Shown: positions 45,147 to 57,500 of the stretch, piece by piece
How the letters are laid out: each line of letters begins with the position of its first letter
How positions within the stretch are numbered: position 1 is the first letter of the stretch
Assembly (NCBI GenBank): GCA_914767885.1
Contig: CAJZBQ010000021.1
Span: 1,116,001 to 1,180,000, forward strand
Source: Blepharisma stoltei
Lineage: Eukaryota > Ciliophora > Heterotrichea > Heterotrichida > Blepharismidae
Length of the DNA: 64,000 nt
Direction of reading: 5' to 3'
Notes under the pieces: model-generated
Seen by the model: the letters and a program-made list of their open reading frames with translations, nothing else
The model's database searches: none
Told to the model about the DNA's origin: nothing
Position numbers and translations under genes: made by a program

Positions 45147-46850
45147 TTATAACTAAACCAAAAGTTATTTGAATTTTAGATATTATAATATTTGATATAA
45201 AAAATAGTTTACTTCGTTTGCAATCATATGACCCTATAAAAATTATAGAGATAATAAAAGCAATGCAGGAGTAAGAGAAAAAAATTTATTAAATTTATGC
45301 ACATTTTTCCTAATAAAGTTTTTTGCGAATCATAACTCCTACTTTAAATTGGAACAAAATATTGGGTAAATTAGCCTCTTTTAAATTCGAGCGAATATTT
45401 TATTGTTTATAGGTAAAAATAATAATTAATCATACCCAATTTAATTTTACTAATTACAAATTTGCCAATAACTAGTTCTATTTAAACTCAAAGCAATTAG
45501 ATTATTATTTAAGTAAAATTAGCTTTTTGAATATATAAATTTATTTAAATTATTTTTTTAATGATCTAATAAGGAAAATTAAAATTTTTGACCTTCTTAA
45601 ATTTTAAAACTTATTTTAATTTAATAAAATACTACATTCAATAAATACCCAATTAAAATATCTACTTCTCTGATTTTCTAAATTTTTTCTAAAGTTAATA
45701 AACAAAAAAATATCGAAGCGAAAAAAAAAATTTCTCTAGAGACTTTAAACATTTTTCTTAATCTAATACTTAAATATCTCTCTTTTACTAAGAATAGACA
45801 GATATTAAAGTAAACCTCATATCTATCTAATAAAAAGATAGGGCTGCTGAAAATTTAAGATTTCAAAACCTTATTCAATTCCTTAAAAAATGCAAAAAAT
45901 TGAAGCTCAAGATAAAGTGAAATCATTTATTTTGGAAAAGGGATCCAGCTTATCAATCTAAAAAACGAAAATTCTAGATTTTTGAAGCTTACATGAAAAC
46001 CAATTATTATTTCAAACAAATATCGATTTTGAAATAGAGATGAATAAATATGAAAGGCAAAAAGGACTTTCTTTGCAAAAATTATTCAACAAAGAATAAA
46101 TAAAACGCGAATTAGGATCAGAGGGTAAATATATATTTAACTTCTATTCTTTAATATTCCCCAGAATTTTATTGCACATTTTAAAAAATATAGAGGAGCT
46201 TTTACTTGGAAAATAGAAAAATGCGAAAGCAGCTTGCTATTTTTTCAATTTCCCCTATATTAAATTCATAAGCAAACAGCTAATTTTATTTTAGATTTAT
46301 AAAAAATTATTTGTTGAATATTGGATAAAATTTATTAAAAATGTTTAGCTAAATCCTTGAAAAATATTCACTTATCAGATAAGTGCTGATAAATTTATAT
46401 GAGGATTAAGCATGCGACTTAATTAAGAAATAAGAAGAAATAGGCCTCTATGATCAATCTTGAAATCCATTTTTTGCCTGCAGATTTTGATAGAGATTAA
46501 GTATTAAAATTTTAATTTATTTGATTTAATAGAATTGAGCAATTTAAAGCATGCAATTCATGACAAAATCAAATATTCTGTCGAAAAAGAGAAGAAAATT
46601 TCCTTAGTTTCTACGAAATAAAATGCGAGAATAAACAATGCATATAATTTATAAGCAGGACTCTATCTAGATTTATATTAATTTATGATATTTTAAAATT
46701 TTTTTCCCTTTTATTTCCTTTAAAAAGGAATTTTTACTTTCATATAAATCTAGCGCCAATAAATTGAATGTCAAATTTGGTCTTCAGAGACCTATTTCTT
46801 CTTATTTCTAGGTAAAAAGCTATATATTTAGTTTTATTTCTTCCAAGCCT
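45147..46850. other. 5' flank of A9 and duplicated blocks, no gene
   Basis: 45147-45335 and 45789-46140 are the two parts of the conserved family A upstream block. The 453 bp between TAA (45333-45335) and TAA (45789-45791) may be another insertion: it begins CTCCTACTTTAAATTGGAAC, a second-type MITE end. 46180-46850 is duplicated intergenic sequence. No credible frame. Confidence 0.5.
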
Positions 46851-47060
46851 TTTTAGCATTGAGTTCACGTTTAGCCAAGCCTAACTAATCTCATTTTTTT
46901 AATATTTCGGATTATAAACTAAATCTATTTCATTTTAAATATTTATAGTTCTTAATATATAGGTTTAAATAATTAAATAAATTCATTATAAAACGTATTT
47001 GTAATAAGCTTTTATATCACGCTGTAATCTTTTACCTTTAGCTTCAGCAGCTATGCTGCC
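46850..47060. repeat. Inverse copy of the 12425-12640 block
   Basis: Reverse complement of the left-hand copy, from the family A tail (gagttcacgtttagccaagcctaactaatctc) to ttagcttcagcagctatgctgcc. Confidence 0.55.
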
Positions 47061-47269
47061 ACAGGAATTATCGATCCCCAGCATTTCTTCCGGTTTCTAC
47101 CACAGATTCTCCTCAGTTTTTCCAAGTTCTCTTTATTTTCCCTTCAACTTTTGTTGAATTTGTCTCAATTGGCTTTAGTATTTCATATTTGAGCTCAATT
47201 TAGGAAAATTCAGCAATTACTGACTCTAGAATTAACATATATTAAAAAACTCGAAATGGGGTGCTTTTA

Positions 47270-48050
47270 GCTGTGCGTGAATTTATAATGCTTTGGATTT
47301 TTATGTGAATTTTTCGTTTAGATGAAAAATCAAAGTTTGTAGACTTTGTAAACTGGCTTGGGGATTTTTTGATGCCGATTTTAGGATACTTGGGCTTTAT
47401 TCCTTTTATTTCAATTTGTCTTAATATTTTTGTGTGCGATAAGCCAATAGGAAATAGCTTTGCAGATAGTTTTTATCATATGACTGCTGTTATTTTTACT
47501 GAATAAAAATGAGTATTTAGCATATGCAATTTTATCAATTTTTGCTTTATTGTGTTATAAGCCACTTGCCTTTTTTAGGCTGGTTTAGCTGATGCTCCAT
47601 GTAAAAGCTGCTCCTTCTTTTTAATGATAAAGACAATAGTCCAAGTGTCTTTAATTGTGATGAATAAAACAGTAAGACGAGCCCAAAAATTATTCATGGA
47701 GTTTATTTATTTTTTTTTATGGATTTTTATATTACTTTTCTTTTCACCTTAAGCCTTACAGCTATTCAAAGTTCAATTTGTGGTAAAATTTAAGTTTAAT
47801 GGGCGTTGTATGGCAAGCAATTCTATCTACAATTGCATTAGGCGCAAAAGGAATTCCATAATTTCAACAGTGTTTTTGTTTAGTGGATGGTTTATTATTA
47901 TATTATTTGAATTGTATTGTACATCCAAAGAAAAAAGTATCCAAATTTATTATACAGAAAAAGCTTCATGATACAACAAGTTTATTTAAATTTGCTTTAC
48001 ATTTGGTAAGACCTCTCATAAAGCGTTGACTAAAATAGCTCCATAAGCAG
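47270..48050 (+). pseudogene. Receptor (family B) 3' pseudogene
   Basis: The second half of a receptor, closest to the 48954/54574 type (RLDEKSKF, MPILGYLGFIPFISICLNIFVCDK, LHVKAAPS, IALGAKG). Multiple frameshifts. Both TA sites that carry insertions in the 54574 gene are uninterrupted here (gcccaaaaattattcatgg; aggcgcaaaaggaattcc), so the insertions came later or this copy lost them. Confidence 0.75.
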
Positions 48051-48249
48051 CTCGTCAGAGCGCCAAAAAATAAATAATGGAAATCGTTAAAAAGAAATTA
48101 ATATATGAAAGTAAAAAGGTCAAACTGTAAAGGTTAAGCAGATTTTAAAATTCACAACAAAACTTATGGTAAAACTTTTTTTATAATTCAGAATATTCCC
48201 AGAAAGATGCTTCAATGATGCTATTATGCAGCTAAATCTTGAGATTAGT

Positions 48250-48615
48250 TAGCCTTGCTTAAACACTTTGATTTGAGGATAAAATTATAAATTTAATATT
48301 TTTGCAGATTTAAAATATTTTTATTGTGCCTTGAAAATATTTAGGAACTAGTATACGGCCTATTCTGGTGGTCAGTTTTCGTGCTTTCTCAAGTCTGGGA
48401 TCAAAGCTGGCCACCAGTAGATTGTATACTAGCACCCAAGTATTTACAAGTCACTACCTTAATTATATATATCAGTTATATTTTAAGAAGATTAATTACT
48501 CTTGCTTAAACGATTCACTGATTTCAGCTGAAAACTTGCACTCAAGCTATTAACTGTAATAGTGAAGCTCCAGCACTCCCAACACAAGAGTTTAGAGTCT
48601 AGGCAAAGGTAGGTT
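48250..48615 (-). pseudogene. Family A 3' relic around a fold-back insert
   Basis: Two short matches to the C-terminal module (gttagccttgcttaaaca at 48247; acgattcactgatttcagctg to gagtttagagtctagg at 48518-48605). Between them is the fold-back repeat at 48348-48432. No frame. Confidence 0.45.
48348..48432. mobile_element. 85-bp short fold-back element
   Basis: CTAGTATAC...TGGTGGTCAG at the left is mirrored by CTGGCCACCA...GTATACTAG at the right with small mismatches. Too short to encode anything; probably a MITE-like remnant unrelated to the CTCCC family. Confidence 0.65.
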
Positions 48616-48953
48616 TAACTTTAAAAATACAATCGGCTGATATAAATATAATTAAAAATATAAAAATTACATTTCTTTTTTAGAAATACAGAATTTTTTT
48701 ATTATCGTGAAAAATATTAAAAAGCATCTCTTTTAAATCTATTTATTAAATAAAATTATTAATCGATATTTTATTCTTAAGATTGTTTTTTATTTATAGC
48801 GGATTTTACTTTACTTCTTTCATTGGCAAGATGCTCTAATTAATCATAATTTTAGCTGGTCAGTTTTCGACAAAAAGCGCTCAGATTGCTTCACAAATAA
48901 TTATTTTTATTCTTATTCAATTTTAGTTTAACAAGAAATTAATTAAAAAAACA

Positions 48954-51900
48954 ATGCCACTGGTGCTAAAACAGAAATCTTTTATGAAACTATTCTATTT
49001 AGCGTGATTTATTAATCTTGCAGTTTCCATAGAAGTCATTATTATTCAAGATAGCGACGACAAAAAAGACTTTTTATGAGATGCCACAACTATAACCTCT
49101 TTTCTTCAGAATTCTGCTCCTCAAATCGACTGGCATATTTGCCAACACATATCAGCCTACCAATGTATAGATTCATATCCAAACGCTTATATACTGCTTG
49201 ACCTATCCCAAGACCTAAGCACCCAGCTTACAATATCTCAGCTCTGCCAAGAGTCAAAAAGAGTGCACTTAGTTATCCAAGACGAGTTCAAATACTTCGA
49301 CGATAGGACTTATTCAGTCATTTCCTCCAAAAATCACAGATTTAATGCTTTCTTTGCAGTCCTAAATTATTATAGCTGAAGCAAAGGGACAGTTTTTACG
49401 ACTTGGGAAGACGAAGAAAGGTTTTTGAATTTTACCTCAAATTTTGAATTAATGATTATTGAATCGTGAACTGACATGGAGAATTTAATAATGAGGGTTG
49501 TGCCTCCTTTGGGATCGACTCTTTATTATATTTTCACACAAAATAATGAATCCCTTTCTATACAAAATTACTTAGAAAGTGCACATTTATTAACGGAAGG
49601 AAGTGGGATTATTTTTAATCAAAAAAGTGGGTATAAGTGTAAAACGGAAGGTGCTTTAATTGTCACTGAGGAAGGACAAGAAAATGTCGATTCTGAAGAA
49701 AAATATTTGGAAAATTCTATTATGAAATTTCTAAATGCTATAATAAACACTCAGAATTATCTTGAGGCAATTACAATATTGAGCAGTAACTGGAAATCTC
49801 ATTATGGGCAAGATGCATTTTCGCTTGTCAATGTGCAGGCTGGAAAAAGAATTACAATTGGATCTGTTATTAATGGGCAAGTTATAATCCGTAATAGCAC
49901 AATTTTCCCGGGGGAAACTATAGAAGTTTCCTATGTTTGGCGCTGTAAGGCCGATAAATTCTGATCGGAATTTATCGGTTTGGTTGCACCAAATCAATGC
50001 CTTGGGTCGGACCAAAAAGCGATTTAGTCCGACGAACTTGGAAAGCTCCTGGGAAAATGTCTGCGCTTTCAGCGCTATATAGAGGAAACCTCTATACATC
50101 GATCCCAAAATCCAACAAAAAAATCCTAAACCTCAGCATTGAAGCAGGAATTACAAATCCAAATTATTCTCCTTCTACAATAGGATCTGTAGCAGCTAGA
50201 GGAGCTTACTTACTACCTTCCTTAGTTAGGAACCAAACAATTAGTAAAAACCTATTTTTGAGATAATTTTTTTTAAATAAACTTTTTTTAAAAGTTATCA
50301 ATGACATGATAATGGAGACGAGCAGCATTCCCTCTGTGGCAAGGGTTATTTACCCATATCAGATGGTAATTATAATCCCGTTGTAGTTTTAGCCTCTAAT
50401 AAATGAATTTTTTTTGCCAGAAGTCCCCACATATTATCTAAAATGGAGACTCCCAGTAAAGTCAGTGCTTGACCCATAATTTCCCACCACCAACTAGAAG
50501 GTGTTTTGGCTTGAAATCAAGGAGGAACGCTTGTGAGGGCTCAAGGCTTTAGACAATCTAATCTAATGATATAATAATAAAATACCGACAAATTATAAAG
50601 CTAGCGATTCAAATATAAATTATATAAATTTAATAGGCTTTTTATTTAAAAATAAATTTAGTATTCAAAATCCGAAATATTCATACTGTTGCCTATTTTC
50701 AATAGCAAATAGGACATATAAATCATTATAATATTTTTATAAAATTTTTTATAAAAATTTTTTTTCTAGTGAACAAAAATCTCGCTCACTGAGAAATGGG
50801 ATAAGTTAGCAATAGACTATATAAACGCAGGCACCTCTGGAATGCTACCAAATTATCAAATTGACATGTTTAACTATGACTGTGGGGTGACTATTTATAA
50901 TGCAACCTATGCTAAAGCTTGCTTTAAAAAAGACTTTGATAGCTTTGGCCTAGCCCACATTGTATCATATGCATCCTCAATGGCTCTCGGGGTGTTAAAA
51001 TTATTCAAGTCTTTAAACTGGACTATTCCAATTATCGGGATTAATTCAGATCCTTCTTTTAATTCTTCAACCCTTTACCCATTTTATCAAAGGGTTTGGC
51101 CTTCAACTTCATTTACTCTCCCTTTAATCCCTGTTTTATTAAGATCTCTTGGCTGGGAAAAAGCAGCTGTCCTCTATCAAAATGATAGCTGGGGGCAGGG
51201 TGGGTACTATTACTTAAAAGTCGGAGCAAATACACACGATATGCTTTTTGTGAATCCTGACGAGACAAGAGCGATTCCTACAGGACTTGACAGGGCAACA
51301 ATAAAAAATCACTTACTCCCCCCTCCGTGAGTGAACAAAAAAATTTTGTTCACTCACGGAGGGGGGGGTTTAATGTTTTTTTTAAAAAAATTTATATATA
51401 AAATTTTTATAAAAATTTTTTTTCTTTCAAAATTTAAAAAAATCCTAATTCGCAAGAATTTGAAAGTAAATATTAATTTAATTTATAAAATTTATGTTTT
51501 AAAACGCAATTTGTTTAAAATTAAGCAGAATTAGTTCTAGATTTCATTATGCTAATTATCACTTATATATCAAATTTTTTTTCTATAAAAAATTTTTTCT
51601 ATTAAAAAAATTTTTGTTCACTCATGGAGGGTGGGTTTTTTGGGCAAAAAATAGGGATTTTTCTAATGGTTTTGTTCACTCACGGAGGGGGGGAGTTAGA
51701 TATTATACAAGGAGTTATCAATTCAGACGCAAGGCTAGTCATTTTTATTATTCAGGTTCCATTAGTGCAATATGTAATCGAAACTTTCTATGACTTAGGC
51801 CTAAGAAGGGGCGATATATTAATATTTACAGCTGTTCCAGATATTTTGACTAATATTTTGACAAGTGACGACTACCTTTATAAAAGGCTGGAAATCGGAG

Positions 51901-53657
51901 TCCCTATGATGACTTTTTTTGGGGAGCAATGAGTTGGGGAATTTGGCCAAGGCGCCTATACCAAGATTGTGAAGCAGTATAATGCCACTCCAAGCTCATT
52001 TGCCTGCCATTATTTTGACATAATTTATTTAATAGGCCATGCTCTTGATTTTATGATTAACCGTGGGCAAGATTATACAAATCCTTATAAGCTGGAAAGT
52101 GTTATCAGAAATACACAGTTTACAGGGTGCTCTGGGCGCGTGATAATCGAAAAAGGAACCAATGATAGAATTACATCAGTCTTAAACGTCCAAGCAGATA
52201 AATTTGATATAAGTGGAAACGTAATTCCTTATTTTATAGGAGTGCTAAAGCCTTTTAGCACACAAATTTTGCATATTACTAACCCACTTGTCTATCCTGG
52301 TGGGACTACTACAAAGCCAACAGACCTAAGAAACCAAAATAGTGACTGTCCTTTTCCTGACGATAAAGTAAAAACCTTCATTAAGGGGAAAATCCTGATT
52401 TTTGGCATTTGTTTTGCAATAGCCTTGGTATCAATGATAATAACATTTGTTATATGAAAAAGATGATGGAATATCCCTATAGAAGAGCTCAAAGAAAAAC
52501 AAGAAATTTCTTTCCCAGACTTGATTGTAGCTATTACAATCGCGATCGAGTTTTTCCAATATGCGTCGATGGGGCCTAATATCTCATATTTAAGCTCAGT
52601 TATGAATAATTTCAGCAATTCTCTGACTTTGGAGCTAACAAACATCATAAAGCTCAAAAATGGTGTCTTTTGGATAATTGTTGATGCTGTATATGGGTTA
52701 ATCCTCCTATGAATTTCTATGTGTGCAGTTGTTCTTTTCCGCTTAGATGAAAAATATTCCCATTTTTCTATTTTTCGGTTTGTAGCTTGGCTTGCTGATT
52801 ATATGATGCCGATTTTAGGAAATTTGTGCTTCATTCCGTTTATTTCGATTTGTCTTGATATTTTTGTATGTGATCAGTCAATCGGAGATAATTTTACTGA
52901 TAGCTTTCTATCATTTGACTGTTATTATTTTTGCTGAAAAGATGAGCATTTAGTATATGCAATTTTGTCATTTTTCGCTTTATTGTGCTATGAGCCGCTA
53001 GCAGTATTTTGTAGGCCGCTTTGGCAAGAATTGCAGCTGCTTTTGCATGTAAAAGCAGTTCCTCTTTTCTTAATGGTCAAGACGATTATCCAGGTGGCTT
53101 TAATAGTGATGAATAAGACAGTAAAAAGAGCACAAGATATGAGAAATTGTATTAAATTCGAAGCTATATGAGAAATAATGAAAATTTATTTATTATTAAA
53201 ATAGGTATTGGTTTTATATATAGATACAATTTTTAATTAAGCAAAGTATATTACTCATGGGGTGTTGTTTATCGCTGTGATGATTATTTACATTGTTTTT
53301 CTTTATAAATTCAAGCCTTATAATTACTCAAGGTTCAATTTATGGCAAAATTTGAGTTTAATTGGGGTAGTCTGGCTTGCAATATTATCCACAGTTGCAT
53401 TGGGTACAAAAGGAAACTCTGTGATCTTGACTATATTTTTATTTGTTGGATGGCTTATTATTGGCCTTATCGGGCTGTATATACAAAGAAAAAGGTGCCC
53501 AAGTTTACTTTTTAGAAAGAAAGGCCATGATACAGCAAGCCTGTTTAAATTTGCTTTTACTTTTGGTAAGAGTTCACGAAAAGCTTTGAATCGGATAGCT
53601 CCTTCTAGTGGCTCACTAGAATCTCAAAACAAAAATAAAAAACTTAATAGCAGATAA
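48954..53657 (+). CDS. Family B membrane receptor, intact after removal of four insertions
   Basis: Segments 48954-49919, 50096-50212, 50809-51315, 51699-53139 and 53251-53657 join into 1146 codons including the stop without a frameshift (UGA = Trp). The 25-residue leader (MPLVLKQKSFMKLFYLAWFI...) favours ATG 48954 over the in-frame ATG 48984. The ectodomain has FPGET-TSIPKSNKKILNLSIEAG, SYASSMALGVLKLFK and LYDLGLRRGD-type motifs. The membrane domain matches the 29679 gene (IEFFQYASMGP, LRLDEKY, CDQSIGDNF, CYYFCW, FCRPLWQEL, YNYSRFNLWQ). Roughly 70-80% identical by eye to the 54574 gene, a tandem duplicate. Confidence 0.85.
49920..50095. mobile_element. 176-bp TA-bounded insertion with TATAGAAGTTTCC ends
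   Basis: Inserted in the ACT codon of FPGET: TA at 49919-49920 and 50095-50096. Ends are inverted repeats (CTATAGAAGTTTCC and GGAAACCTCTATA). Inside are two hairpins (CCGATAAATTCTGATCGGAATTTATCGG; GTCGGACC...GTCCGAC). Excision gives ACT-ACA-TCG, matching TTSIP of the paralogue. A distinct family from the CTCCC elements. Confidence 0.85.
50213..50805. mobile_element. 593-bp insertion in receptor ectodomain
   Basis: TTA (50210-50212) and TTA (50806-50808) flank it; excision joins ARGAYL to AIDYINAGTSG, matching ARGSYLAVSYINAGTSG at 55650. Starts CTACCTTCCTTAG and ends GAAATGGGATAAG. A decayed CTCCC-family copy is probably nested near its right end (gaacaaaaatctcgctcactgag). Confidence 0.8.
51316..51695. 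mobile_element. CTCCC-type MITE M10 inside the receptor gene
   Basis: 380 bp between TTA (51313-51315) and TTA (51696-51698) with near-perfect ends (CTCCCCCCTCCGTGAGTGAA; TTCACTCACGGAGGGGGGGAG). Excision restores IKNHL-DIIQGVI, matching IKNHSDILQGVI in the neighbour, which has no insertion there. Confidence 0.95.
53140..53250. mobile_element. 111-bp TA-bounded insertion
   Basis: Sits in the ATT codon of RAQDITHG between TA at 53138-53139 and TA at 53249-53250. Very AT-rich, no inverted termini seen. The neighbouring gene has an unrelated 145-bp insertion at exactly the same TA. Confidence 0.85.
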
Positions 53658-53684
53658 TTTTTTATATATACTAACTCCCTCCTA

Positions 53685-54568
53685 TTTAAGCTGGAAAAGA
53701 AATTCTGTTCCAATTTAAAGGAGGGATTGTTAATTTTTTTTATTGCACTTTATATATTGAAAATTTTAAAATTTTCAATATATAAATGCATATGCTTTGA
53801 ATTTTAATATATTTTATGAATAAAAATTAATATTCAGTGTGAAACTGTTTTAAATGGCATTCTAGTTACACTTTTTACATAAATTAGGTACATAGAGTCA
53901 TCGAATAGAATTTCCTGAGTTTTCTAAAGGACAACCAATTTCCACATCTGTCAGCCAAAATCAGCCACTAAAAAATCCTTCAAAGCTTCCATTCCATCTG
54001 CAAATTCTCTAAAATCGTCTTCTAAATCTCCAGTTTTCAGAACCCTTCATTCCGGGCTGATTGCTCCTTCCATCTTTTGGTGTGAAAAGCATCTAATTAA
54101 TATTTTTTTTAGCCTAATATATATAAAAATAATTTATAAAAATTAGATTTTTGTTGTTAATATTTTTTCCTATTGAAAACAAATTTGTTCCAATTTAAAG
54201 GGGTGGACTAAGACTTTTTTTAATTCTTTTTTAATTGATATAATTGCAAATGGTATTATAAAAACATGCTAACTCCGCCCTTAAAGTTGGAAGTATATTA
54301 GCCCTTTAAATTCGAACAGTTTTTTATTGGAAAACTTTATATTATTTTATAAAATTTGTTTGATCCAATTTAATGAGAAAATCGCAAGTAAAATATTATT
54401 TAAACAAATCGATCAATTTTTGGCTTAACCCTTCATAAAAGAAATTAAACCCAAAAATATTTCTATTAATTTATAATTCTTTTAAAATGTTTTAAAGAAA
54501 ATTGAATATAAAAAAAATCATCCCCCTTTAAATTGGAACAGAATTTTTTTGTTCCAAATTAAAGGGAG
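53685..54568. mobile_element. 884-bp element between the two receptor genes
   Basis: Bounded by TAA (53682-53684) and TAA (54569-54571), starting CTCCCTCCTATTTAAGCTGG and ending GTTCCAAATTAAAGGGAG. Internal copies of the second-type end (TTCCAATTTAAAGG at 53713 and 54192; CCCCCTTTAAATTGGAACAG at 54524) suggest nested units. It begins ~25 bp after the stop of one receptor and ends 2 bp before the start-codon context of the next. Confidence 0.65.
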
Positions 54569-54573
54569 TAAGA

Positions 54574-57500
54574 ATGTGGTTTATTTTACTTCGAAGACTT
54601 TTTTTAAAGCTCTTTTTAGTCGCATTGCTCCTAAACCTTTCGCTTTCTCTAGAAATTATTTTAATCCAAAGTAATGAAAATTTCAAAGGCAATTTGTGAA
54701 ATGAAGAGACTTTGATTAATTATTTAGTAGATGCCAGTCCTCAAATAGACTGACATATTTGCCCATACATTTCAGCAGCTAAATGTATAGAATTTTATCA
54801 AGACTCCTACATTTTAATTGATCTATCGCAAGACCTAACCACCCAAGCTGAAATATCTGAGCTTTGTAGGGAATATAAAAAAGTTCATCTAGTAGCTCAA
54901 GACGAGTTTAAATACCACAATGACTTGACTTTTTCTGTCATTTCGTCTAAAAAAGCCAAATTTAGTGCATTTTTTACTTTACTGAACTTTTATAACTGAA
55001 GTAAAGGGACAATTTTTACAAATTGGTACAACCAGGAAATGTTTTTGAATTTCACCGAAAGCTTTAATTTATTAACAATTGAATCAATGATTGATATGGA
55101 AAATTTAATCATGAGAGTTGTGCCACCGTTAGGATCAACTCTTTATTATATTTTTACTCAGAATAATGAATCGATTTCTATACAAACTTATTTAATAGAG
55201 GCAAATCTATTAACAGAAGGGAATGGAATTATTTTAAATCAGAAAAGCGGCTACAGGTGTAAAATAGAAGGAGCCTTGATAGTAACTGATATGGGTAACG
55301 AGTACGCTGACTCTGAAGAAAAATACCTGGGCTCTTCTATTTTAACTTTTCTCAAGGAAATCGAAAACTCTGAAAATTTTCTCGATGTGGTAAATATATT
55401 AGAAAAAGAACATAATTCTCATTATGGGCAAAATAAATTTTCTATTATCAATATACAAGGTGGGGAAAGGGTTATAATTGGATCGATTATTGAAGGAGTG
55501 GCTTTTATGCCAAATAACCCAATTTTCCCAGGAAATACTACGTCTATTCCAAAATCACACAAAAAAATCCTAGATATCAGCATTGAAGCAGGATCTACAA
55601 ACCCGAATTATTCACCCTCAACTGTCGGCCCTCTTGCAGCTAGAGGTTCATATTTAGCTGTCAGCTATATAAATGCGGGTACCTCACTCCCCAAGTAATA
55701 AGCAAATTCTTATATATTCGTTGGGGTTTTTTGCAAAAATTTTTAATTAGTAAATTTTATATGATCAGATCGTAGTGAAGATGCAAATTTTGGGCATTTA
55801 CCTTAAAAAAAATTAATTAATATTTACTATTTTGTGCAAAACTCCTCCAAGAATAAGCAAGAATTTCCTTATTATTGGGAGGAGCTAGGAATATTATCAA
55901 ATTTTCAAATTAATATGTTTAATTATGACTGTGGTGCTAGTGTTTATAATGCAACATTTTCCAAAGCTTGTTTTCAAAAGGATTTTGATAGTTTTGGCTT
56001 AGCTCACATAGTATCATATGCATCCTCAATGGCTCTCGGCACTGTAAAACTATTCAAGTCACTAAACTGGCATTTTATATATATAAATGGCGCTGAAAAA
56101 CCACTGGCCTCCTTGCCGATTTTTTCAGCGGCCAAACATGAAGGAAAAGGGCGAAAGAGGACGTAAAACCCTTATGTATATCGTGCTATCTTTTTGCTAA
56201 GGCGTCAGGGAGCTAATCCCTAGGACTTGTGTGTTTTGCCTCTTGGAACACCATTGGAAAGGACAAGTCCTGCAAAGCTCAGAGTGGATGATAAGCCCCT
56301 TGAATAGGCTTGGAGGTACATTTGTCCAACGAGAACTAGGAGTTTCGACCCGAGTCACGGAGTCATAGACTCTGAGTGCCATGGAAGTTAATATCGGTAC
56401 CCACGAATCCCTTGCCTGCTGCAGCGAGGGTGTCTGCCAAGATCCCTCTGTAATGATGAGCATGCAAGGGTGGAAATCTCCTGCCAATAGGGTCTTTATC
56501 TAATTTAAATTGGAATTTTCCTCTTTTAGGTATTAATTCAGATCCTTCATTTAATTCCTCCACATTATATCCATGGTATCAAAGGGTTTGGCCTTCATCA
56601 TCATTTACACTTCCCTTGATCCCTGTCTTATTACGATCTCTTGGCTGACAAAAAGCAGCAATTCTATACCAAAACGACAGCTGAGGCCAAAATGGCTACT
56701 ATTTTTTAAACCTAGGCGCAAATACCCATAATTTGATTTTAGTGAATCCTGACAATACCAGAGCAATTCCTATAGGACTTGACAGAAATACCATAAAAAA
56801 TCATTCAGATATCCTACAAGGCGTAATAGACTCAAATGCAAGGCTTGTTATTCTTCTAGTCCAAGTCCCATTAGTACAGTATGTAATAGAAGCTTTTTAT
56901 GATTTAGGCCTAAGGAGAGGCGATATACTTATCTTTGTTTCTGTCCCCGATATTCTGTCCAATATTTTGACGACTGATGACTACCTTTATAAAAGGCTGG
57001 AAATCGGAGTCCCTATGATGACTTTTTTTGGGCAGCAATGAGTCGGAAAACTTGGCGAGGGCGCATATTCAAAAATTTTGCAATTATATAATAACACTGC
57101 GCCCAGTTCTTTTGCGTGCCATTATTTTGATATAATTTATTTAATAGGCCATGCTCTTGATTTTATGATTAACCGTGGGCAAGATTATACAAATCCTTAT
57201 AAACTGGAAAGTGTAATAAGAAACACACAGTTTATAGGCTGTTCTGGAAGCGTGATTATAGAAAAAGGCAGCAATGACAGATTTGTGTCAGTTTTAAGCG
57301 TCCAAGCAGATAAATTTGATATAAATGGAAATGTTGTCAAGTATTTTATAGGAGAATTAAAGCCTTATAGCACTCAGATGTTACAAATCTCTACCCCACT
57401 TATTTATCCTGATGGGACTACCATAAAACCTGCAGATTTACGAAACCAAAACACTGACTGCCCTTTTCCTGATAGCGAGATAAAAACCTTTGTGAAAGGA

